Assembly (NCBI GenBank): GCA_027491315.1
Contig: JAIXWL010000012.1
Coordinates: 62,001-126,000 of the forward strand
DNA: 64,000 bases
Origin: Cytophagaceae bacterium
GTDB taxonomy: Bacteria; Bacteroidota; Bacteroidia; Cytophagales; Spirosomataceae
Direction of reading: 5' to 3'
The position numbers were made by a program, and so were the translations under genes. Below, in pieces: positions 7,844 to 16,628 of this stretch; position 1 is the first letter of the stretch; every line of letters starts with the position of its first letter. The notes beneath the pieces were generated by a model. The model saw nothing but the letters and a program-made list of their open reading frames with translations, had not been told where the DNA came from and searched no databases.

Positions 7844-9262
7844 TTAAAACTTATACGCCGCCCGAGCAGCTAAATATTGAACGTCCTTACCCGGACCACT
7901 CTCCTTTAAGTAAGCACCTGCTGCACAATAACCCAATTCAAATTGAAATGCCAAATGTTTATTGGCAAAATAATTGGTTTCTAAAGCAAAAATATCTGCA
8001 ACTCCACTGGCATTACTATCAAGTTGACGACCCATAACAGGCAATAGAGCCGACATATTCGGTGTAAAAATACCATCCCGTAAACTGGCTCTTTGCACAA
8101 AGGAGGCTCTGAGCGTTGTTAACCACTTATGATTATCACTATACCGGATATATGGGCTTAGATTAAGCGTATTGGTAATATTCAAAGAAACCGTTTGTCC
8201 AAACGGCGGACGAGAATACAAGGTATTAAAAGTATTGAGTTGCTGATCATGATTTGACACATCTCCGGGAACCCAATTGCCACTAAAACCTACATAAAAA
8301 TGACGTCTCAACTCATAATTAAAATCATACACAAACAGAAATGCCCGAATCGTTAAATCGTTAAAATGCCCCCACTGCCCTGCCACCTCTACATCATAAT
8401 TAAATGTCTTCGTTTCACAGTACCAGCGAGTCCCCAAGGTATTTCTAGCTTCCAATCCTTTCTTTAGGTAATATTCTCTCAAAGAGCTTTCCAAAAAGAA
8501 ATAATAGGCATCAAAAAAATCGGTTTTGGAAGAAAATGTGTGATTCCAAACAGTACCTGAAAGCACTTCTGTGGAACGCACATCATCAAAAACTCCCTTA
8601 TTTTGCCTAATTGGATTGGCTATGAAAGCATCAATTTTCTGATTGCCTTGATGCCACTTGAGCGTAGCTCCATAAAAAGGCTGACGCGTATTAGGCCCCT
8701 CTTTTAGCGCCATTAAGCGCTCTAAACCCCAAGTATACTCTTGTCTTCCCAAACGCAAAACAAGTTTAGGACTCATTTTCCAATCCACAAATGCCTGATG
8801 AAGAGATAAAGCATTTTTGTCTAATGTAGAGGTGATTGGATTTTCATTTAAAAACCGTAGGGTATTGTTCAATTGAGCAAAAACTCGGAATCGAGGACTT
8901 ATTTCCCAATTGGCATGAAGCAACACCCGATGCATGATTTGATGCGGATCTTCTGTGATAAAATTATCTGGTACATCCCCAAAATTCACCTGATGGTAAG
9001 ATTGGTATTGCTCCCTCCATTCTCCACCAAAACTAATCGTACTTTTAAGAATAAAGGGAATATATTTCAAGGATTCATCCCAACTTTTAAATCGATTAGT
9101 ATCTAACTTTAAATAGGAAAAGTTATCATCCTGGCGCATCCTGGCAATATTTTGTGCCAAAAGCTGAGGTATATTTAGTCCCAGAAACAAAAGGAAAATG
9201 ACAAGACTTCTTTTCACAAAAACGAAAAATAAAGGAATAAACCCCAATAAAATAAATGCCAA
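7844..9262 (-). CDS. Alginate export (AlgE-like) family outer-membrane beta-barrel protein
   Basis: Signal sequence (possible GTG start at VKRSLVIFLLFLGLNIPQLLAQ), GGEWREQYQSYHQVNFG, LRLGRQEYTWGLERLMALKEGPNTRQPFYGATL, C-terminal AARAAYKF typical of a barrel strand. Confidence 0.82.
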   Translation of the reverse strand: MAFILLGFIPLFFVFVKRSLVIFLLFLGLNIPQLLAQNIARMRQDDNFSYLKLDTNRFKSWDESLKYIPFILKSTISFGGEWREQYQSYHQVNFGDVPDNFITEDPHQIMHRVLLHANWEISPRFRVFAQLNNTLRFLNENPITSTLDKNALSLHQAFVDWKMSPKLVLRLGRQEYTWGLERLMALKEGPNTRQPFYGATLKWHQGNQKIDAFIANPIRQNKGVFDDVRSTEVLSGTVWNHTFSSKTDFFDAYYFFLESSLREYYLKKGLEARNTLGTRWYCETKTFNYDVEVAGQWGHFNDLTIRAFLFVYDFNYELRRHFYVGFSGNWVPGDVSNHDQQLNTFNTLYSRPPFGQTVSLNITNTLNLSPYIRYSDNHKWLTTLRASFVQRASLRDGIFTPNMSALLPVMGRQLDSNASGVADIFALETNYFANKHLAFQFELGYCAAGAYLKESGPGKDVQYLAARAAYKF

Positions 9263-9452
9263 ATTAGGGATTTTTAGCCGAGAGACTATCCTGACCCAAG
9301 GCAGTAATTGAAATTGAAATAATAGGCTTGAGTAATTTGCCTAAATAATCCAAAAACAGATAGAAATTATTCTATTTTAACTTATATTGGCTTATGTATT
9401 TAAAGACAAATCATTTTAACCGTTCATCTCCATCCATTAAAATTTATATCCA

Positions 9453-10886
9453 ATGAGCATTTCAAGAAGAAGTTTTTTAGGTAAAAGCGCACTGGCAGCT
9501 GGTAGCTTTTACATCGTTCCACGTCATGTGTTGGGAAAAGGGTATCGAGCTCCGAGTGACAAGCTAAACATTGCGGGAGTTGGTATCAATGGAAAAGGCC
9601 TTTCTGATGTCAATAACGCCTTCAATGAGGGTGTCAATAACATTGGAGCACTTTGTGATGTTGACTTGACCAGAGCCAAGCCTTTATTTGAGAAATATGC
9701 CAAAGCGGGGCAATATCAAGATTGGCGTGTCATGCTAGAAAAAGAAAAAGGCATAGATGCCGTAACCATTTCTACACCCGATCATAACCATGCGGCCATT
9801 GCCATGGCTGCCATGCAATTGGGCAAGCACGTTTACGTTCAAAAACCCATGTCACACAATATTTTTGAGGCACGAACCATGACGGAAGCGGCCAGAAAAT
9901 ACCAAGTTGTTTCGCAAATGGGAAATCAAGGTGCCTCAAGCCCAGGTACCCAACAAATTGTCAAATGGATTGATCAAGGATTGATAGGGAAAGTTCATAC
10001 GGTAAACATCTGGACGAATCGTCCCATTTGGCCTCAAGGAATACCTGTACCAACAGGTCAGCATGCTAAGCCTGCCGACATAGACTGGGATGTATGGTTA
10101 GGGCCTGCTTCATTAATCGACTATAATCCAGCCTACCATCCATTTAAATGGAGAGGTTGGTGGAATTTTGGTACAGGTGCCTTGGGTGATATGGGATGCC
10201 ATTTAATTGATGGGCCATTTAGAGCCTTAGGACTGGGTTACCCTACCGAGGTAGAAGCCAGTATCGGTTCCGTATTTATCAGCGGAAACCAACCTGAATA
10301 CATCCCTGAGGGTTGTCCACCGTCAGCTTCCATCCAATTGAAATTCCCTGCTTCGAAAAAGAATAAGTCGGCCGTAACCATGAACTGGACTGACGGAGGT
10401 TTACGTGGATTCCACCCAGACCTCATTCCAGCAGATGATCCAATAGGTACAGCTGATAATAGCAATGGGGTGATCATGATTGGTAGCAAAGGGGTATTAA
10501 CTCATGCTACCTATGGTTTAGAGCCACGCATTTACTTGAATAATGGCGATAAGATTGAGATGCCTAAGCAAGAACCTAATAACTTAAAAGAATATGGGCA
10601 CCAGGCTATGTGGGCGGAAGCTTGTAAGGCAGGCTTTAACTCCAAGGAACATAAGGAATTGAGTTCATCTTTTGACTATGCAGGTCCTTTGTCTGAAACC
10701 GTATTAATGGGTAACCTAGCCATTCGTAGTTATACGCTTCGCACGCCTATCCAAGGCCAAGCGAATCGATTCACATATCCAGGCCGTAAAAAGTTACTTT
10801 GGGATGGACAAAACATGAAAATCACCAATTTCGAGGATGCTAATCAATTCGTAAAACGCGAATATCGCGCTGGCTGGAAATTATAA
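9453..10886 (+). CDS. Gfo/Idh/MocA family oxidoreductase with Tat signal
   Basis: MSISRRSFLGKSALAAGSF (twin-Arg), AVTISTPDHNHAAIAMAAMQLGKHVYVQKPMSHNIFEA. Confidence 0.92.
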   Translation: MSISRRSFLGKSALAAGSFYIVPRHVLGKGYRAPSDKLNIAGVGINGKGLSDVNNAFNEGVNNIGALCDVDLTRAKPLFEKYAKAGQYQDWRVMLEKEKGIDAVTISTPDHNHAAIAMAAMQLGKHVYVQKPMSHNIFEARTMTEAARKYQVVSQMGNQGASSPGTQQIVKWIDQGLIGKVHTVNIWTNRPIWPQGIPVPTGQHAKPADIDWDVWLGPASLIDYNPAYHPFKWRGWWNFGTGALGDMGCHLIDGPFRALGLGYPTEVEASIGSVFISGNQPEYIPEGCPPSASIQLKFPASKKNKSAVTMNWTDGGLRGFHPDLIPADDPIGTADNSNGVIMIGSKGVLTHATYGLEPRIYLNNGDKIEMPKQEPNNLKEYGHQAMWAEACKAGFNSKEHKELSSSFDYAGPLSETVLMGNLAIRSYTLRTPIQGQANRFTYPGRKKLLWDGQNMKITNFEDANQFVKREYRAGWKL

Positions 10887-10905
10887 TCATCAGATTTTCA
10901 ACAAG

Positions 10906-10934
10906 AAAAGCATGGCTCCCAAGGCCATGCTTTT
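10906..10934. terminator. Intrinsic terminator
   Basis: aaaaGCATGGCtcccaaGGCCATGCttttttt. Confidence 0.75.
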
Positions 10935-10946
10935 TTTATATGGTTT

Positions 10947-11327
10947 TTATTTTAGCACATGAAATGCCAAAACTTTTTGAACCTCATACACATCCACGGA
11001 CTTATTGAATTGCTTGATAATACTTGGGTTGGCCTCTCCTGATATCCAAATTTTCAATTCGGCATCTAATTCAAATGTCCCAGCCGTTTCCACACTAAAG
11101 CGAGAAATGGACTTATAGTTAATGGATTTATATTCCGTTTTTGATCCAGTTAAACCCTGCTTATCAATCAGAATTAAGCGTTTACTGGTGAAAATAAAGG
11201 TGTCACGCAATAATTTAAATCCGATTTCAATGACCTCACCATCAATTAAAATTTTGGCAAAATCTTTTTGCAATTGATCCTGCGAAACAGTACCCGCATT
11301 ACCCAAAAAAGCTGAAAATAACCCCAT
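10947..11327 (-). CDS. PH domain-containing protein (bacterial PH, YvbH/DUF1696-like)
   Basis: LIDGEVIEIGFKLLRDTFIFTSKRLILIDKQGLTGSKTEYKSINYKSISRFSVETAGTFELDAELKIWISG. Confidence 0.8.
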   Translation of the reverse strand: MGLFSAFLGNAGTVSQDQLQKDFAKILIDGEVIEIGFKLLRDTFIFTSKRLILIDKQGLTGSKTEYKSINYKSISRFSVETAGTFELDAELKIWISGEANPSIIKQFNKSVDVYEVQKVLAFHVLK

Positions 11328-11392
11328 ACTGACTTATTTATGTTAAAATGTAGAAACTAGGAGTATGAACACACTCCTTACTAAGGATGAAA

Positions 11393-12577
11393 CTAATACA
11401 AAAATTCAGAAAAATATTGTCCCGGAGATACTCCTTTAATTTTCTTAACCGCCGAATTAAAACTTTGTCGGGTTCCAAAGCCAGATTCCAAGGCCACAAT
11501 TTCCAACTTATAATTTTTCCATTTAGGATTCTCCCGACATTGTTCTTCGGCATATTGAATTCGCCAAGTATTGACATAATCAGTGAATGACAAATTCATA
11601 ACTGTTTGTAAAGCAATACGAATCATACGGGGCTTAACTTTTAACTTCTTAGCCACCTCATTCAAAGTTAAATTAGGGTTTAGAAAAATACGCTCAGTTT
11701 CAAAATATCGATTCAAGCTATCTGAAAGTGCTTTTTCTCGATCATTTTCAGAAATAATTTTAATGCTATGGTCTTTTGGAAGGGTAAATACATCCGAACC
11801 GTCCATCCTAGTATTGGCTTGTTGCCAAATTAAACCTCTCAAGCTTGGCCCATGTAGCAATCTAGGATTAAACAGCATAAACAGCATCATCAGCACATAT
11901 TCCACTAAGTAGAAGAAATCTTTCCAAGGTAAATAAATTCGATTCTCTTCAGGATAAATAAAATTATACACAATTAAACCCACAACCACGAATTTTAAAA
12001 ACATATTGAAAAACAACCAATAGACAATCAAAAGATTATTTTTAATGAAGGTTTTCGAAGCGGATAGATAATATTTTATTAATTCATAAAGGCCCCAACA
12101 GCTATAAAAAATAAACAAAAAGAAACGCACATATAAATGATTTTTCATGGTAATCCAGCCATACTTCGAATGGATAGTATAAAACGTATTTTCTGAAATC
12201 ATTTCCTTTATTTCAAGAATCTTAAGTTCTGCCGGCAAAATATAAAAAGGGATATATTCTATGACATGAAGGGCAAAAGGTAAAAAATGTAAGAAATGAA
12301 TGGGCTTAACTTTTCTCTCTGGATAAAGTAAAAATTGTTGAAATAAAAAATATAAAGGCCCCATGGTGAGTATCAAAGGTGATACCGTCCTGAAAAAATG
12401 GGGATTTTCATATATATATTCTGGTCGTATATAATATCCCGCAAAGGTCTGATAGCCAAGGCCAATAAACAATAAACCTAAAAACTTAGTAGCAACAATG
12501 CCTTTTTTAAAGAAAAAAGAGCCTCCAAAGGCAAAAAAAACAAAGCACAGATAAAACAGGTAATCTATAGGTGCCAT
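11393..12577 (-). CDS. AraC-family transcriptional regulator with N-terminal multi-TM domain
   Basis: Hydrophobic N-terminal half; C-terminal LTLNEVAKKLKVKPRMIRIALQTVMNLSFTDYVNTWRIQYAEEQ...ALESGFGTRQSFNSAVKKIKGVSPGQYF. Confidence 0.9.
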   Translation of the reverse strand: MAPIDYLFYLCFVFFAFGGSFFFKKGIVATKFLGLLFIGLGYQTFAGYYIRPEYIYENPHFFRTVSPLILTMGPLYFLFQQFLLYPERKVKPIHFLHFLPFALHVIEYIPFYILPAELKILEIKEMISENTFYTIHSKYGWITMKNHLYVRFFLFIFYSCWGLYELIKYYLSASKTFIKNNLLIVYWLFFNMFLKFVVVGLIVYNFIYPEENRIYLPWKDFFYLVEYVLMMLFMLFNPRLLHGPSLRGLIWQQANTRMDGSDVFTLPKDHSIKIISENDREKALSDSLNRYFETERIFLNPNLTLNEVAKKLKVKPRMIRIALQTVMNLSFTDYVNTWRIQYAEEQCRENPKWKNYKLEIVALESGFGTRQSFNSAVKKIKGVSPGQYFSEFLY

Positions 12578-12634
12578 GAATGTATAGGTTTTATAAGTAA
12601 AACGTATTAAATGGAAAGAGGAAAAATAATGAAC

Positions 12635-13840
12635 CTATTTAGTAGAATCTTGGATGATGTTTTCAAAATATTTGCCTGGGGAGACCCCTTTAATTTTTTT
12701 CACGGCCGAATTAAAGCTTTGACGGGTTCCAAAGCCAGATTCCATGGCTATCACTTCTAGTTTATAATTTTTCCATTTCGGATTTTCTCGACACTGCTCC
12801 TCAGCAAACTGAATGCGCCAGGTATTGATGTAATCTGAAAAGGATAAATTCATTTCCATTTGAAGGGCCATGCGTATGATACGAGGCTTAATTTTCAAAG
12901 AGCGACTAACCTCTGCTAAGGTGATATCAGGACGGAGAAATAGCTGTTCCGTTTCAAAATAACGATTTAAGGTAAACATGACGGATTTATCCCTAGATGA
13001 TTTTTGATGAGCCTTTTCTTGCTTGAACAATTCGATGATCTCTTTGCCATTAAATCCCGCGAAATGTTGAAATACTAATCCTTTCAGTGTGGGTCCTTTT
13101 AATAACCTTGGATTAAATAACATAAAGACCATCATCGTGAAATATTCCAAAATGAAAATATAATCCATCCAAGTAAGCTCTAAATGCTTTTTCTGGGCAA
13201 AAATCAAATTGAAACAATGCAAAATGATGACAATAAATTTCATGATCATATCACCCGTTAACCAATAGACTATTAATGAATTTTTCCGAAGGAAGGATTT
13301 AGATGTCGTTTTATAAAATTTATACAATTCATAGAGCGTCCATAGTATGTAAGCCAAATAATAAATGGTTTTTATAAACAAATGGTCCCTCATGGAAATC
13401 CAGCCGTATTGGGACTCGGTATTATAAAAAGTATTTTGACTAAATACATGATTGACTTCCTCCAATTTTACCTCAGCAGGAAGTAAATAAAAGGGAATAT
13501 ATTCAACTATATGAAGAAAAAAAGGCAAAAAATGCAATAGAAAAATTAGCTTAAATTTTCGCTCAGGGTAAAGCAAAAAATGCTGAAAAAGGTAAGCCAA
13601 TGGGCCTAGTAAATAGAAAAACGGAGAAACTGTTCTGAAAAAATGGGGATAGTCATAAATGTGACTAGGTTGAATAAAATATCCCGCAAAAAGCTGATAG
13701 GCTAATCCAAGAAATTGAATACCCAAAAATTTTGTGGCAATGAGCCCCTTCTTGAAAAATAGGGATACACCAAATGCAAAAAATACAAAACTCAGGTAAA
13801 ACAAATAATCTACCGGTGACCAAAAATTCATGCTGACCAA
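12635..13840 (-). CDS. AraC-family transcriptional regulator with N-terminal multi-TM domain (tandem paralog of 11393-12577)
   Basis: Same architecture; LAEVSRSLKIKPRIIRMALQMEMNLSFSDYINTWRIQFAEEQCRENPKWKNYKLEVIAMESGFGTRQSFNSAVKKIKGVSPGKYF. Confidence 0.9.
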   Translation of the reverse strand: MVSMNFWSPVDYLFYLSFVFFAFGVSLFFKKGLIATKFLGIQFLGLAYQLFAGYFIQPSHIYDYPHFFRTVSPFFYLLGPLAYLFQHFLLYPERKFKLIFLLHFLPFFLHIVEYIPFYLLPAEVKLEEVNHVFSQNTFYNTESQYGWISMRDHLFIKTIYYLAYILWTLYELYKFYKTTSKSFLRKNSLIVYWLTGDMIMKFIVIILHCFNLIFAQKKHLELTWMDYIFILEYFTMMVFMLFNPRLLKGPTLKGLVFQHFAGFNGKEIIELFKQEKAHQKSSRDKSVMFTLNRYFETEQLFLRPDITLAEVSRSLKIKPRIIRMALQMEMNLSFSDYINTWRIQFAEEQCRENPKWKNYKLEVIAMESGFGTRQSFNSAVKKIKGVSPGKYFENIIQDSTK

Positions 13841-14014
13841 TAATATTTACAATCGTATAAATAGTATGATGGGTGACACGGAGATACACAAACATATAAA
13901 TTTATCCGCAAATACTAGATGAAAAGTTGGAGAGACTTTTTATAAATTTATTTAACGTGACAATTTGGGAAGCTCTTAGAAAAAAATTAGCCTCAAAATA
14001 CCTAAAAGAAAACA

Positions 14015-14050
14015 TAAAAAAGCTCAACCTAAATCAAGGCTGAGCTTTTC
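14015..14050 (-). terminator. Intrinsic terminator downstream of the TPR/HTH regulator (- strand)
   Basis: Reverse strand GAAAAGCTCAgccttgatttaggtTGAGCTTTTTTATG. Confidence 0.65.
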
Positions 14051-14191
14051 ACAATCTCTGTGTTCTATTCCTTTAATATGTTCTATCATTAAAGATGTTA
14101 CAAAGAAATAGTTTCCATTTTGGTCATACAAAAAAAGGACTGTCACAAGATTGTCTCATAAAAAAATTATTAAAAATAGCGATACAATCAC

Positions 14192-15844
14192 CTAAAAATC
14201 AGATAGATACTGAAAAATACTCAAATCGGAATTTGTTAAATTTAGCTTTTTACGCAATCGAATTCTCGCTAATTCCACTGCCCGCAAAGATTGACCTGTT
14301 AAATTAACAATCTCTTTGGTACTCATATCCAATTTTAAAAATGCACATAATCGACGTTCATTATTACTAAGATTGGGGTGCACTTCCATCAGTCGATGAA
14401 AAAAATCGGAATGAATTTCTATGAATCTAACTTCAAATTCCTCCCAATTTTTAGTAGAATTTACCTTTTCTATATCCTTAGAAATACTTTTTAATAGGTT
14501 AGTCGAATCAGGAGCGGATGGCTTAGATGATTTAATTCGATGAACAATCTGATTGAGTGATTCTTCTTTTTGAATGGCTTGTAATGCATTAGATGCCATT
14601 TTTTTATTAACAAACTCAAGATTTTCTTGAAGTATCGAATTTTCTTGTTTACTTTTTTCTAATTGTTCTTGGCTTCTTTTGCGCAATAATTTGACTTCAC
14701 GTTTAGATTTGATGAATTTTCGGAAATAAAACGTGAAAATCAAAAACAAAAACAAGATTAAAAACCCTACCAAGATTTTGGTATTTCTATCTTTTCTTTT
14801 TTCATCTTCTTCATTTTTCAGAATAGATCTAGCGAAAGATTTCTTAAACAAGGCTTCTTTAGCCTGTTCTTTTTTCATGATTTCTTTGGCCTTAATACTT
14901 TGATTTAAATATTGAAGTGCCAATTTGAATTTCTGTTCTTTTACATAAATATGATAAAGCCGCTCAGAAATATTGGTCACGTTTTCTACATTTTCTGATA
15001 TTTCTGCAAGGTATAAGGCCTTTTGATAATACATCAAAGCTTGATTTTTTTGCTTACTTTTTTCACTAAACTCTCCTAAAGACATCAAGCAACTTGATAT
15101 CATAGGTTGATTTTTTAGTTTTTTTTGTAATTCCAATGCCAAATCCAAATAATTTTTGGAAAGAGCTAATTGATTTGTATTTAAATATAAGATTCCAAGG
15201 GATTGTGCAATTTGAGCATAAACCAACTGATAATCTTGATGTTTTTTTGCTAAAGCAAATCCTTTTAAATAAAATTGCTCTGCTTTCGCATATTGTTTTC
15301 TTTCTGAGTAAATATGTCCTAAATCAAGAAAAATATTCAACTGATCTTCCACAGAAACCTGTTCTTGATGTTCCTTGGCATAACGATTGAGTTTTATCAA
15401 GCCCTCTGAAAATAAACTATCAGCTAAATTTATATCTCCCAAAAACATGTGTAAAACCCCGAGATTTGCGTAAGCTTGACCAATCTTTTTATCATTCTTT
15501 TCCTGTTCAGCTAAGTCCAAATATTTATTCATATACAAGGCACCAACCTCAAAAAGTCCTGAAAACATGGATGCTCTAATGACTGCCAGGTAAGATTCAA
15601 ATAGCAGATTGGTGCTATGGTATTTCTCTGCCAGTTGAGAAGCTTTGATCCCTTCTTGAATACTTATTTTATAATTAGTCATTAGATTCGTTTTAGAAAT
15701 CTCCAATTTCTTTTTTATTTCTAAAGAATCTTGAACAGCACTTGAATTAGATAACAAATTAACATTCATTGATTTACGATGTTCGCATGATTCAAGATTT
15801 GTCAAAAAGAAAAGGCCTAAAAAGCCCCAAATAAAAACTTTCAT
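14192..15844 (-). CDS. TPR repeat + TM + LuxR-like HTH regulator (Bacteroidota type)
   Basis: Lipoprotein-like start, TPRs (GQAYANLGVLHMFLGDINLADSLFSEGL), TM ILVGFLILFLFLIFTFYF, C-terminal LSNNERRLCAFLKLDMSTKEIVNLTGQSLRAVELARIRLRKKLNL. Confidence 0.85.
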   Translation of the reverse strand: MKVFIWGFLGLFFLTNLESCEHRKSMNVNLLSNSSAVQDSLEIKKKLEISKTNLMTNYKISIQEGIKASQLAEKYHSTNLLFESYLAVIRASMFSGLFEVGALYMNKYLDLAEQEKNDKKIGQAYANLGVLHMFLGDINLADSLFSEGLIKLNRYAKEHQEQVSVEDQLNIFLDLGHIYSERKQYAKAEQFYLKGFALAKKHQDYQLVYAQIAQSLGILYLNTNQLALSKNYLDLALELQKKLKNQPMISSCLMSLGEFSEKSKQKNQALMYYQKALYLAEISENVENVTNISERLYHIYVKEQKFKLALQYLNQSIKAKEIMKKEQAKEALFKKSFARSILKNEEDEKRKDRNTKILVGFLILFLFLIFTFYFRKFIKSKREVKLLRKRSQEQLEKSKQENSILQENLEFVNKKMASNALQAIQKEESLNQIVHRIKSSKPSAPDSTNLLKSISKDIEKVNSTKNWEEFEVRFIEIHSDFFHRLMEVHPNLSNNERRLCAFLKLDMSTKEIVNLTGQSLRAVELARIRLRKKLNLTNSDLSIFQYLSDF

Positions 15845-16382
15845 AGATTTAATTTTAATAGGTCATAAATAATTTAGAACAACATGAATAAATAATTCAT
15901 GAATAGTCATTTTGATCGGACACTGGTATAATCAAAAAATTTAAAAGTAAAAATTGAACTTAGCGTTGACAAATAAATCACTGTCACAACAATGTCTCAA
16001 TTCTACATTATACCTTCTCAAAGTTCAAGCAATAAAATGGAACCATTTATCTGATTCTTGAACCATTTGACAATTTAAAAATAAAAATTCTAGAATATAA
16101 AACATGTAAAAAGCTCTTAGTTAATCATGATAATAGTCAGATGTTTTAAGAAATAGAATTTCAAGTGTGATGATTAATTCAATCATAACATGATAGTCGG
16201 ATTAGAATATTTTCTGCTAAACAAGGGAAAATACAAAAATCATCGAATTATTCTGGGCCAAGTTAGGGGCCAGTAGGTAATCAATCAGGCCGATTGCAAT
16301 AGCATTAAAAGCTCGAAAAGCATTGAATCATCTAATCAGAAAACAAGAAATAAGAATAGGTGGAATTTGGCCTAGAAACAAA

Positions 16383-16412
16383 AAACCCTGTAAATTATAC
16401 ATTCACAGGGTC
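16383..16412 (-). terminator. Intrinsic terminator for tRNA-Glu
   Basis: Reverse strand ACCCTGTgaatgtataatttACAGGGTTTTTTG. Confidence 0.75.
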
Positions 16413-16428
16413 AATTTGTCTACCGAAG

Positions 16429-16500
16429 TAGTCCGTACGGGAATCGAACCCGTGTTTCATCCGTGAAAGGGACGTGTCCTAACCCCTAGACGAACGGACC
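16429..16500 (-). tRNA. tRNA-Glu (anticodon TTC)
   Basis: Reverse strand GGTCCGTTCGTCTAGGGGTTAGGACACGTCCCTTTCACGGATGAAACACGGGTTCGAATCCCGTACGGACTA; cloverleaf arms and CTTTCAC anticodon loop. Confidence 0.95.
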
Positions 16501-16628
16501 AATTATCATTTTGGTGGCACAAAGGTAGGAGTTTCCTTTAAAAATTCAAATACTGTGCGCAAAAAAAAACTGAGTTTTAATCAATTTAATTTTATTATTT
16601 TAGCCTTTACATTGAAACACACGCTCTT

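Noticed and set aside
7777-8037. ORF of 86 aa on the + strand
   Set aside because: Starts in a REP unit and continues antisense into the alginate-export-like gene; no protein-like conservation visible.
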